DNA of 11,676 nucleotides from DASYSA01 sp036003885 (GTDB taxonomy: Bacteria > Acidobacteriota > Blastocatellia > UBA7656). Both the position numbers and the translations under genes were made by a program. Shown here piece by piece: positions 1 through 6,241 of the stretch. The DNA is taken from NCBI GenBank assembly GCA_036003885.1, contig DASYSA010000113.1, positions 1 to 11,676 of the forward strand, given 5' to 3'. Numbering within the stretch: the stretch's first letter is position 1; each line of letters opens with the position of its first letter. The notes under the pieces are model-generated. The model was not told the DNA's origin. It saw nothing but the letters and a program-made list of their open reading frames with translations, and ran no database searches.

Positions 1-1
1 C

Positions 2-886
2 AGTCTCATCGAGATCAGCTCTTACAAATTCGATGGACCGGGCGGCAGCGGCGCTCCCCCTCATGTTCATAAAGTGCCGATGCCCGACCTCTATCGCGGT
101 CAATACAAAGAGAGCGATCCGCTGGCGGCCGTTGCGTACACCCGTCACATAGCCGGCGCGGTTCAGCAGATCCAACAGAGTGGCGGGCGTGTAGGCGCAT
201 TCATTTGCGAGTCGCTCCTCGGCTGCGGCGGACAGGTCGTCTTGCCGGCGGGCTATCTTCAGGAAGCCTATCAACAGGTCCGCAACGCAGGCGGGGTCTG
301 CATCGCCGATGAAGTGCAGGTGGGTTTTGGACGTGTTGGGTCGCATTTCTGGGGCTTTGAGACGCAGGGCGTCGCGCCGGACATCGTAACGCTGGGCAAG
401 CCGATTGGAAATGGCCACCCGCTCGGGGCAGTTGTGACGACGCCAGAGATCGCGGCCTCGTTTGCCAACGGCATGGAGTACTTCAACACGTTTGGCGGTA
501 ACCCGGTCTCGTGCGCGATCGGTCTGGCCGTGCTGGACGTTATCGAGGCAGACCGGCTCCAGGAAAACGCGCTGAAGGTTGGCGCGAGGTTGATGAGCGG
601 ATTGCGAGAATTGATGGAGGAGCATTCGCTAATTGGCGACGTTCGCGGGCTAGGATTATTTGTCGGAGTCGAACTCGTGTTGGATCGCGAGAGATTAACG
701 ACGGCGCCAGATCAGGCAGATTACGTTGTGAATCGCATGAAGCAGCGCGGGATACTGTTGAGCACCGACGGTCCGTTCCACAACGTGATCAAGATCAAGC
801 CGCCGCTGGTGTTCACGGAAGCGAATGCTGATTTCCTTGTGAGCACCCTGGGTAAGATCCTTGCTGAAGATTTCCTGAAAGCGTGA
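2..886 (+). CDS. Class III PLP-dependent aminotransferase, C-terminal part (5' end outside window)
   Basis: The reading frame is open from base 2, so the gene starts upstream; 294 residues are visible and the GTG at 74 is internal. The class III (ornithine/AGXT2-like) fold is clear: an ADE-VQVGFGR segment carries the aspartate that contacts the PLP pyridine nitrogen, and L-G-K-P-I-G-N-G holds the Schiff-base lysine (codon 398-400). A FNTFGGNPVSC segment follows, then a standard C-terminal small domain. The opening residues (LIEISSYKFDGPGG, then HVHKVPMPDLYRG) are typical of the AGXT2-like / ethanolamine-phosphate phospho-lyase subgroup. In bacteria this domain often sits at the C-terminus of a long protein behind a kinase-like (APH) domain and sometimes a peptidase M23 domain; whether that holds here cannot be seen. 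The substrate is not determinable. It converges on cdsA with 49 bp between stops. Family call very sure, subgroup moderately sure. Confidence 0.93.
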   Translation, partial: SLIEISSYKFDGPGGSGAPPHVHKVPMPDLYRGQYKESDPLAAVAYTRHIAGAVQQIQQSGGRVGAFICESLLGCGGQVVLPAGYLQEAYQQVRNAGGVCIADEVQVGFGRVGSHFWGFETQGVAPDIVTLGKPIGNGHPLGAVVTTPEIAASFANGMEYFNTFGGNPVSCAIGLAVLDVIEADRLQENALKVGARLMSGLRELMEEHSLIGDVRGLGLFVGVELVLDRERLTTAPDQADYVVNRMKQRGILLSTDGPFHNVIKIKPPLVFTEANADFLVSTLGKILAEDFLKA

Positions 887-935
887 AGACCGGTCGCCGA
901 AGTCGGACTAGCCGGCATCACCCAACATCACACAG

Positions 936-1757
936 TCAGAAGCTGGAGATGAACAGCCGCGAGTAGTAATACAGAATCGGCGCGCAGAACAAGATGCTGT
1001 CGACTCGATCGAGCATCCCGCCATGGCCCGGAAAGATTGAGCCTGAGTCTTTCACTTCTGAGCCGCGTTTGAGCAGGGATTCGGCGAGGTCTCCCACCTG
1101 GCTTATCAACCCGATCGATGCACCGAGCAAGGCGACGTGAAACAGAGGTATCTCTGGAAAGAAGGCCAGACGGCATATGAAACCCGCAAGAATCGCGGTG
1201 ATGAAGCCGCCGATCGATCCTTCGATGGTCTTACCGGGACTGACGCGAGGGGCCAGCTTATGGCGGCCAAGCGAGCGCCCCGTGTAATAGGCCCCGGTGT
1301 CAGTCATCATCACCATTGCGAAGAAGGTGGTCAGGAGCTTCGCGGCGAGCTTGGCTGTCCCTGCTGTATCCGGAGTCATTCGCACGCCAATCAGAAAAGC
1401 CGCAAGCAGCGCAACGTACACGACGCCGAACACCGTTGCTGATGCGGATCCCAAGGCGTGATTCGCGTCTGCTGGTCTTGAAAGAGCGGCGCCGAGCGAC
1501 AGTATCGCAAGCGCCGCAAGCGCCGCCACGATCCACCCGGGTTGGTTCCTGACGAAGGCTGCAGCGACAACAAACGCTGCCGCGTAGCCTCCCGCGCTGA
1601 AGATCCTGAGTCCCAATCTGGACGTAAGGCTATAGAACTCGTGCAGCCCGAAGATTATCGCCAGAACAGTAAGCGCGACGAAGAAGTATGGTGTCTCATT
1701 CCAGACAGTATAAAGAAGGATTGGAACGGCGACGATCGCGGTGAGTATTCTCTTCAT
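936..1757 (-). CDS. cdsA: Phosphatidate cytidylyltransferase (CDP-diglyceride synthase)
   Basis: Makes CDP-diacylglycerol from phosphatidate and CTP at the inner membrane, the branch point for all phospholipids. The protein is 273 aa, normal for the family, and mostly hydrophobic, with several membrane helices from residue 1 onward. The family signature lies near the C-terminus at about residues 227-253: S-L-L-K-R, then V-K-D-S-G, then F-P-G-H-G-G-M-L-D-R-V-D, with all expected residues present. An upstream conserved block T-D-T-G-A-Y (about 152-157) followed by SPGKTIEGS (about 173-181) is also intact. It is the last gene of the leftward pyrE-truA-uppS-cdsA run; the uppS-cdsA neighbourhood is common in bacteria. 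The ATG at 1757 is only four bases from a heptad repeat array and has no clear Shine-Dalgarno, so its translation may depend on the structured leader or on coupling to uppS. Very sure. Confidence 0.97.
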   Translation of the reverse strand: MKRILTAIVAVPILLYTVWNETPYFFVALTVLAIIFGLHEFYSLTSRLGLRIFSAGGYAAAFVVAAAFVRNQPGWIVAALAALAILSLGAALSRPADANHALGSASATVFGVVYVALLAAFLIGVRMTPDTAGTAKLAAKLLTTFFAMVMMTDTGAYYTGRSLGRHKLAPRVSPGKTIEGSIGGFITAILAGFICRLAFFPEIPLFHVALLGASIGLISQVGDLAESLLKRGSEVKDSGSIFPGHGGMLDRVDSILFCAPILYYYSRLFISSF

Positions 1758-1761
1758 AGAG

Positions 1762-1838
1762 TACTGAGTGCTGAGTACTGAGTGCTGAGTTCTGAGTGCT
1801 GAGTTCTGAGTTCTAAGTGCTGAGTGCTCAGTTCTGAG
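1762..1838 (+). repeat. Heptanucleotide tandem repeat, block A (TNCTGAG)x11
   Basis: Eleven consecutive 7-bp units fit TNCTGAG on the + strand, with N being A, G or T. Only two units deviate (TTCTAAG at 1811, TGCTCAG at 1825). The block fills most of the uppS-cdsA gap and ends four bases from the cdsA start codon. It resembles the short tandemly repeated heptanucleotide (STRR) sequences described in cyanobacteria. Together with block B (1874-1922), which has the same unit in the opposite orientation, it can form a long hairpin. Confidence 0.95.
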
Positions 1839-1873
1839 TTATAACGTGAATCCTGCGCATTCGGGGTGTAGTA

Positions 1874-1922
1874 CTCAGAACTCAGTACTCAGAACTCAGA
1901 ACTCAGTACTCAGAACTCAGTA
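1874..1922 (-). repeat. Heptanucleotide tandem repeat, block B (inverted, x7)
   Basis: Seven perfect units of CTCAGNA (the reverse complement of TNCTGAG), with N alternating A or T. It is separated from block A by 35 bases, so the two can pair over about 49 bp with mismatches mainly at the variable base. The array overlaps the 3' end of uppS: the TGA stop at 1905-1903 and the last residues (L-S-S-E-Y) are encoded by repeat units. Confidence 0.95.
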
Positions 1923-2730
1923 CTACCAACGGATTCTTATCGGCAGGCTTTACGTCTCCGTAGCGGCGCTCGCGCTTCTGAAACTCGATCACCGCCTCAA
2001 AGAGGCTCTCCCGGCAGAAGTCCGGCCACAAAGTTTCGCTCACGTGAATCTCGCTGTAGGCGATCTGCCAGAGTAAGAAGTTGGATACTCTCATCTCACC
2101 GCTCGTCCGGATCAGCAGATCCGGATCGGGTAAACCCGCGGTGAACAGATGGCGCTCGAAGTCGAACTCGGTTATCTCCGAAGGATCACGATCTGAGGCG
2201 ACAAACTCACTCACCAATTGACGGCAGGCCTGCAGGATCTCGGATCGCCCGCTGTAGTTGAGCGCAATCGAAAGCAGCATTCCGGTGTTTCCCGCGGTTT
2301 CTCGGCGAGCATGATCGATTTCGCGCTTTACTGCTGATTCGAGCCCCTCTTCGCGACCTATCGTTTGAAAGCGAATGTTGTTCTCTTTCAGACTACGAAT
2401 CTCTTTGCGAAGGAACTCGCGCAACAGTCCCATCAAGGCTTCGACTTCGAGACGAGGCCGCTTCCAGTTCTCGGTTGAGAAGGCATAGAGCGTCAGGCAA
2501 GAGAGGCCAAGGCGCGCAGCCGTTTCCACAGTCGCTCGGACGGCTTCCGCGCCGGCGCGATGTCCGGCTACGCGAGGCTGATGCCGCCGCGCGGCCCATC
2601 GGCCATTGCCGTCCATGATTATCGCAACGTGTGAAGGAAGTCTCTTGGGATCGATCTGCCGAAGAAGGAATTCGTCTCTGGAGCCGCTCTCGATTATGCC
2701 CTCGAACTCTTTAAGAATATCATTGCTCAT
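1903..2730 (-). CDS. uppS: Isoprenyl transferase (undecaprenyl diphosphate synthase, cis-type)
   Basis: Condenses farnesyl diphosphate with isopentenyl diphosphate units to make the C55 lipid carrier for peptidoglycan and other envelope glycans. The protein is 275 aa, slightly longer than the usual 230-260. All cis-prenyltransferase regions are present: HVAIIMDGNGRW (catalytic Asp at about residue 40), GHRAG (about 56-60), LTLYAFSTENW (about 79-89), and the C-terminal D-L-L-I-R-T-S-G-E (about 204-212) followed by S-N-F-L-L-W-Q and S-E-I-H. The N-terminal stretch before the first motif is about 33 residues; no strong Shine-Dalgarno precedes 2730, so a slightly different start is possible. The last few codons and the stop are built from the heptad repeat of block B, so the original C-terminus was probably altered by repeat growth. 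Very sure of identity. Confidence 0.96.
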   Translation of the reverse strand: MSNDILKEFEGIIESGSRDEFLLRQIDPKRLPSHVAIIMDGNGRWAARRHQPRVAGHRAGAEAVRATVETAARLGLSCLTLYAFSTENWKRPRLEVEALMGLLREFLRKEIRSLKENNIRFQTIGREEGLESAVKREIDHARRETAGNTGMLLSIALNYSGRSEILQACRQLVSEFVASDRDPSEITEFDFERHLFTAGLPDPDLLIRTSGEMRVSNFLLWQIAYSEIHVSETLWPDFCRESLFEAVIEFQKRERRYGDVKPADKNPLVVLSSEY

Positions 2731-2747
2731 CGGATTGAAAGGAAATG

Positions 2748-2774
2748 AGTGACAGGTTCGCAGAACGAGTCACT
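2748..2774. other. Short imperfect hairpin in truA-uppS gap
   Basis: AGTGAC and GTCACT form the outer stem and GTTC/GAAC an inner stem around a GCA loop, 27 nt in all, in the 70-bp gap between truA and uppS. There is no T-run, so it does not look like an intrinsic terminator; it might modulate coupling or mRNA processing. This gap has no heptad array, unlike the others in the cluster. Confidence 0.4.
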
Positions 2775-2800
2775 GGCGCCGCCAAATGGGAGTCGTCACT

Positions 2801-3535
2801 TTAATAGTCGACACGGAGCAAAGTCAACCCACAGGCTGGAGCCGTCGGACCCGCCTGGTCGCGATCGAGCGTGGACAATGCCTGGCTGACGTTTGCAACC
2901 GAAAGGTGTCCTCGACCCACGTCGATAAGCGTTCCCGCAATCGCTCGGACCATGTAGCGGAGGAACCCGTTGGCCGCGACGTGGATTCCGAGAACATTCT
3001 CCTCTTCGACTATGTCGAGCCGCTCGATCGTCCGCACCGAGCCTTCGACATCTGAAGCTGTAACGGTGAATGCCCTGAAGTCGTGCTCGCCTATCAGAAG
3101 ATCCGCGGCCCGGCGCATTTCTTCAACATCCAGCTGGCCGCGGTAGTGATGCACGTAGCGTCGCACGAAGGGGCTCACGACGTCGGCGGTCCAAATGCGA
3201 TAGCGATATGTCTTGAGCCGCGCCGAAGCCCGAGCGTGGAATGAATCGGCGACGATCTCAGCTTGGACCACTCGAAGGTCACGATCGAGATTGCCGTTGA
3301 GCCCGTCGCGCAGCTCACGCAGATCGAAGTCGCGTTCGAGTATGAAGTTTGCGACCTGGCCTTCCGCGTGTACACCCGCGTCTGTACGGCCGGCGCCATA
3401 AACCGTCACATGTCGTTGGTCCAGGATGGAGAGCGCCCGGGTCAACTCGCCCTGGATCGTGCGGCCGTTTGACTGGATCTGCCACCCGTTGTAGTCCGTG
3501 CCATCGTATTGAAGCGTGATCTTAACGTTGGGCAT
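2801..3535 (-). CDS. truA: tRNA pseudouridine(38-40) synthase TruA
   Basis: Converts uridines 38-40 in the tRNA anticodon arm to pseudouridine. From the ATG at 3535 the product is 244 aa, standard for the family, and begins with M-P-N-V-K-I-T-L-Q-Y-D-G-T as TruA proteins usually do. The catalytic motif G-A-G-R-T-D-A-G-V-H-A holds the nucleophilic Asp at about residue 52. Later TruA blocks (HDFRAFTVTASD near the middle, FLRYMVRAIAGTL near the end) are intact. The frame stays open to another ATG at 3598, adding 21 residues (M-N-H-S-A-P-N-A-E-R onward) encoded mostly by heptad repeats. That upstream ATG is preceded by a GAAGGTGG-like site (3615-3608), whereas 3535 has no visible Shine-Dalgarno. 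Homology favours 3535; the ribosome-site evidence favours 3598. Identity very sure, start uncertain. Confidence 0.95.
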   Translation of the reverse strand: MPNVKITLQYDGTDYNGWQIQSNGRTIQGELTRALSILDQRHVTVYGAGRTDAGVHAEGQVANFILERDFDLRELRDGLNGNLDRDLRVVQAEIVADSFHARASARLKTYRYRIWTADVVSPFVRRYVHHYRGQLDVEEMRRAADLLIGEHDFRAFTVTASDVEGSVRTIERLDIVEEENVLGIHVAANGFLRYMVRAIAGTLIDVGRGHLSVANVSQALSTLDRDQAGPTAPACGLTLLRVDY

Positions 3536-3541
3536 GAGAAA

Positions 3542-3583
3542 CGTTTCGCGTTTCGCGTTTCGCGTTCCGCGTTCTGCGTTGGG
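3542..3583 (+). repeat. Heptanucleotide tandem repeat, block C (CGTTTCG family, x6)
   Basis: Six consecutive 7-bp units on the + strand: three exact CGTTTCG, then CGTTCCG, CGTTCTG and CGTTGGG. The block starts six bases upstream of the truA ATG at 3535 and lies inside the optional N-terminal extension of truA. The sequence is unrelated to blocks A/B, but the 7-bp period is the same. It pairs with block D (3621-3655). Confidence 0.93.
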
Positions 3584-3620
3584 GGCTGAGTGGTTCATAT
3601 ACCACTACCACCTTCAAATC

Positions 3621-3655
3621 CCGAACGCGAAACGACAAACGCGGAACGCGAAACG
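3621..3655 (-). repeat. Heptanucleotide tandem repeat, block D (inverted CGTTTCG family, x5)
   Basis: Five 7-bp units in the opposite orientation to block C: CCGAACG, CGAAACG, ACAAACG, CGGAACG and CGAAACG. It begins three bases downstream of the pyrE TAA stop (3661-3659). The loop between blocks C and D (3584-3620) contains the possible upstream truA ATG (3598) and its ribosome-binding candidate. Confidence 0.92.
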
Positions 3656-3658
3656 TTT

Positions 3659-4264
3659 TTATCGGCTTCCCGGCTTGACGGCTGGACTGCCTTGCGCGCA
3701 GAGCGGGCAGGCGGATGGCTCGTAGGTCTGAACGTCGAGCGTGAGCAGCGCGACGCTCGGTGCGCCGACATTGACCGCGCCTCCGCTTCGGTCGACCAGG
3801 AATCCCGCTCCCACGACGGCTCCCCGGGCGCGTGAAACTGCGTCGATGGTCTCCCGAGTCGACCCCCCCGTTGTGACTACATCTTCGACAACCAGTATTT
3901 TTTCGCCGGGAACAATCTGGAAACCGCGACGAAGAGTCATAGTTCCAGACTCGCGCTCAGTGAAAAGGGCACGCACTCCGAGAGCGCGAGCGACTTCGTG
4001 AGCCACGATGATCCCTCCTATGGCCGGCGCAGCGACTGCGCTGACCTCGTCGTTGGCAAAGTGAACGGCAATGGTCTTGCCCGCCCATTCGGCGTGCTCA
4101 GGATATTGAAGCAATCGAGCACACTGGAGGTAGCGTGGGCTGTGCAGTCCTGATGTCAGTTGGAAATGCCCCTCGAGCAGAGCGCCGGTCTGTTGAAGGA
4201 TCGAGAGCAGATGCTGACCAGAATCCAGTTTGTTGCCTGGCGATGAGTTCATCGGTGCGTTCAT
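3659..4264 (-). CDS. pyrE: Orotate phosphoribosyltransferase
   Basis: Transfers the phosphoribosyl group of PRPP to orotate, giving OMP in pyrimidine synthesis. The protein is 201 aa, within family range. The PRPP-binding motif I-L-V-V-E-D-V-V-T-T-G-G-S-T is at about residues 123-136, preceded by the FTERESG-x-MTLRRGF segment (about 101-115) that forms the catalytic loop region. An early block G-H-F-Q-L-T-S-G-L-H-S (about 32-42) is the substrate-side motif. The C-terminus C-P-L-C followed by PGSR is a known variant of this family. Two ATGs compete (4264 and 4252): an AGGAGG lies only two bases from the first and fourteen from the second, so the start is unsure by four codons. It is the first gene of the leftward cluster. 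Its stop abuts heptad block D. Very sure. Confidence 0.96.
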   Translation of the reverse strand: MNAPMNSSPGNKLDSGQHLLSILQQTGALLEGHFQLTSGLHSPRYLQCARLLQYPEHAEWAGKTIAVHFANDEVSAVAAPAIGGIIVAHEVARALGVRALFTERESGTMTLRRGFQIVPGEKILVVEDVVTTGGSTRETIDAVSRARGAVVGAGFLVDRSGGAVNVGAPSVALLTLDVQTYEPSACPLCAQGSPAVKPGSR

Positions 4265-4348
4265 TGCCTCCTGGCTTCAAGTTTCGTTGTTGCAGCCAGC
4301 AATAGTAACACCAGCGGCGAAAGGAGGGCGAGGCGCGGAGCCACACTC

Positions 4349-4390
4349 GGTTTCGCGTTGCGCGTTTATCGTTTCGCGTTCCGCGCTTCG
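4349..4390 (+). repeat. Heptanucleotide tandem repeat, block E (CGTTTCG family, x6)
   Basis: Six 7-bp units in the block C orientation: GGTTTCG, CGTTGCG, CGTTTAT, CGTTTCG, CGTTCCG and CGCTTCG, somewhat more degenerate than block C. It lies upstream of pyrE on the minus strand and upstream of the AlkZ-like remnant on the plus strand. Confidence 0.85.
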
Positions 4391-4441
4391 GGTTGGTAGT
4401 TGTGAAAGGTGGTGCGCAGAGTCGGATCGCCAACTCTCAAC

Positions 4442-4469
4442 CCAAAGCGACAACGCGAGACGAAGAACG
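4442..4469 (-). repeat. Degenerate inverted heptad block F
   Basis: Four 7-base units in register (CCAAAGC, GACAACG, CGAGACG, AAGAACG) resemble the CGAAACG orientation of block D, but only one matches closely. With block E it would form a third inverted heptad pair with a 51-base loop. This is the weakest of the repeat calls; chance resemblance is possible. Confidence 0.45.
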
Positions 4470-4490
4470 AGCCGTGATTCGAGGAGCATC

Positions 4491-4925
4491 GTGAGGGTCG
4501 ATGTGGTAACGTTTGAAGAGTTGAGACGCGAGCTTCAAACGCATCGCCACGAGCGGCGCGAATTGTTCGACCTGCCCGATACGTCGCTCCCCTCGGGCGA
4601 CACACCCTCGCCGGCACGATTCCTGCCCGAGTTCGATAATCTGCTCCTCTCGCACAGCAATCGGACCCGCGTGATTGCCGAAGAACATCGCTCGAAGGTC
4701 TTCCTGGCGGGACTGCGAGTCGCCGCCACTGTCCTTCTAGATGGTTTTGTGCGCGGCGTGTGGAAAATCGAAAAGAAAAAGGACGCGGCAACGTTGGTGA
4801 TCGAACCGTTCGAGAAGCTGAGCAAACAGGATCGAACCGCCCTCATCGGGGAGGGGGAACGCCTCGTTCGGTTTGTCGAGGAGAAGGCTAAGTCTTTTGA
4901 CGTAAGGTTTGCGGAGCAAGCTTGA
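4491..4925 (+). pseudogene. 5'-truncated AlkZ-like winged-helix (HTH_42) gene remnant
   Basis: The 144 residues from GTG 4491 look like the C-terminal part of the HTH_42/AlkZ (YcaQ) family of winged-helix proteins, some members of which are DNA glycosylases that unhook crosslinks. Diagnostic stretches are RELFDLPD, then R-F-L-P-E-F-D-N-L-L-L-S-H (about residues 45-57), F-L-A-G-L-R-V, and V-L-L-D-G-F-V-R-G-V-W. Family members usually have about 350-400 residues, so roughly the first 200, including most winged-helix domains, are missing. Resemblance to the family starts almost exactly at 4491; upstream in all + frames I see only repeat-derived sequence. The frame stays open back to 4230, but that part overlaps pyrE antisense and has no family features. 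GTG 4491 does have a good GAGGAG (4481-4486) four bases away, so a short protein might still be made. It probably lacks full activity. Confidence 0.72.
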
Positions 4926-4976
4926 ATTTCACCCTACTGTGAATCATCCACGCAGTCTTTTGATGAGTTGCATCGG

Positions 4977-5005
4977 TTGACTGCCAGTCTGCTCCTTGAT
5001 AGTGT
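4977..5005 (+). promoter_or_regulatory. Candidate sigma-70-type promoter for the hydrolase gene
   Basis: TTGACT (4977-4982, five of six consensus bases) is followed after 17 bases by TAGTGT (5000-5005, matching the conserved first, second and last -10 positions). It lies about 30 bases ahead of the ATG at 5036 and would give a short leader containing the AAGGAGG site (5023-5029). The -10 is weak, so this is tentative. Confidence 0.35.
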
Positions 5006-5035
5006 GGCGACCCCGACACCTTAAGGAGGATCTGA

Positions 5036-6238
5036 ATGCGATTTTTCAAAGTCTTCAAGTGTCGTGTGCTCGCTCTTATCGCAACTACGCTAATCCTGTC
5101 GGCGACTTTGATCTCGCCGGCGAGCGCAAGCACCGGGATCCAGGCCGCTCAGGCGAAGACGAAGACGAGTGAGATTCCCTTCAAATCTCATGATGGATAC
5201 CCGATGTTTGGAAAGCTCACGATCCCGGATTCGGCGGGGCGCCATCCGGTGGTGATCTACGTTCAGACGGCAGAGGGAATGACCGTTGATATGAAGAGGC
5301 CCAAGCCCGGTGGAGGAACGTTCAACTATTTTGATCTCTATGCAGAAAAGCTACCCGAAATGAACGTGGCATTCTTTCGCTACGAGGGTCGGGGGGTAAC
5401 TATGGGCGACCAGCCCCCGCGATACGAGAAGTTGGACTGGGAGATCTACAATACGAGTACGCTCGAGAACAAGGTTCGCGATATTCTGAGCGCCGTTGAG
5501 ATAGTTAAGAAGCAGCCCGGCATCGACACATCGCAGATATTCCTCATGGGCGCCAGCGAAGGGACGTTACTGTCCGCTGAGGCGGCAGCACGCGCACCCG
5601 GGCAGATCAAGGGCCTTATTCTGTATGGCGTTATGTCCAGCAATTTGCGAGACACATTCAAATACATCGTGACCGATGGCGGCTTCATAGCTTATCGGCG
5701 CGCCTTCGATACGGATAAAGATGGCAAAATCTCAAAGGCGGAATTCGAGGCCGATCCATACAAGTACCGCCAGAGCGAGTTCAAGAATGCCGGCTTTGAG
5801 AACTTCGACCTGAACGGAGACGGGTTTTGGACGGTTGACGAGATGAAGAGGCTTGCAAAGTACTACCTGGACGCCGCCGATTCTGATAACTTCGAAATAC
5901 TCGATCGTTGGGTTAAGACGTCGGGCGGAATGAGCACTCCGAAGGATTGGTTCAAGGACCATTTTGCGCAACCCTCAATGTGGACGTTTCTCTCTAAGCT
6001 GGACATCTCTATCGGTCTGTTCCAGGGAGAAGCCGATTCCTCTGTGTCCGCGGAAAGTTTGAGGAAGATGGAAGAACAGGCGAAGAAAGCCGGTAAGTCC
6101 AACATGCAATTCCGCTACTTCGAAAACCTGGATCATTCCCTGAACATTATCAGGTACTTCGTCAGAGGAACTCTTCCGGACGGACACAAAGCGATCTTCG
6201 AATACATAAACAGTCAGGTCGGAAAAAAGCAGCCTTAG
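5036..6238 (+). CDS. Exported alpha/beta hydrolase with paired EF-hands in the cap region
   Basis: Not a named enzyme, but the architecture is legible. Residues 1-31 form a Sec signal peptide (positive start, hydrophobic core, ASA cleavage site). An alpha/beta hydrolase core follows: G-A-S-E-G (172-176) gives nucleophile Ser174, G-E-A-D gives acid Asp334, and L-D-H-S gives His367, in the right order for a complete triad. Between nucleophile and acid lies an insertion with two full 12-residue EF-hand loops. The first is D225-T-D227-K-D229-G-K-I-S-K-A-E236; the second is D258-L-N260-G-D262-G-F-W-T-V-D-E269. All coordinating positions are present and the 21-residue gap is close to that of a normal EF-hand pair. 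Calcium probably shapes or gates the active-site cap. Substrate unknown; esterase, peptidase or depolymerase roles are all possible. The start is firm: AAGGAGG six bases before ATG 5036. It is followed three bases later by a PQQ-like propeller gene. Confidence 0.9.
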   Translation: MRFFKVFKCRVLALIATTLILSATLISPASASTGIQAAQAKTKTSEIPFKSHDGYPMFGKLTIPDSAGRHPVVIYVQTAEGMTVDMKRPKPGGGTFNYFDLYAEKLPEMNVAFFRYEGRGVTMGDQPPRYEKLDWEIYNTSTLENKVRDILSAVEIVKKQPGIDTSQIFLMGASEGTLLSAEAAARAPGQIKGLILYGVMSSNLRDTFKYIVTDGGFIAYRRAFDTDKDGKISKAEFEADPYKYRQSEFKNAGFENFDLNGDGFWTVDEMKRLAKYYLDAADSDNFEILDRWVKTSGGMSTPKDWFKDHFAQPSMWTFLSKLDISIGLFQGEADSSVSAESLRKMEEQAKKAGKSNMQFRYFENLDHSLNIIRYFVRGTLPDGHKAIFEYINSQVGKKQP

Positions 6239-6241
6239 AAC

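Noticed and set aside
887..935. Terminator hairpin between the aminotransferase gene and cdsA
   Set aside because: Only a weak CCG/CGG stem-loop inside CCGG repeats, and no T-run; not good enough to call.
928..1176. Open frame antisense and offset to cdsA
   Set aside because: Arg/Ser-rich composition typical of off-frame reading of a GC-rich gene; cdsA is unambiguous here.
1762..1922. Tandem repeats as a possible CRISPR array
   Set aside because: Units are 7 bp and directly abutting, with no unique spacers; no cas gene is present.
2786..3055. Open frame antisense to truA (89 codons)
   Set aside because: A shadow of a well-conserved gene; no ribosome site or recognisable motif.
4230..4490. 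N-terminal extension of the AlkZ-like frame back to 4230
   Set aside because: It overlaps pyrE in antisense, is encoded largely by heptad repeats and has no family features; GTG 4491 has the better ribosome site.
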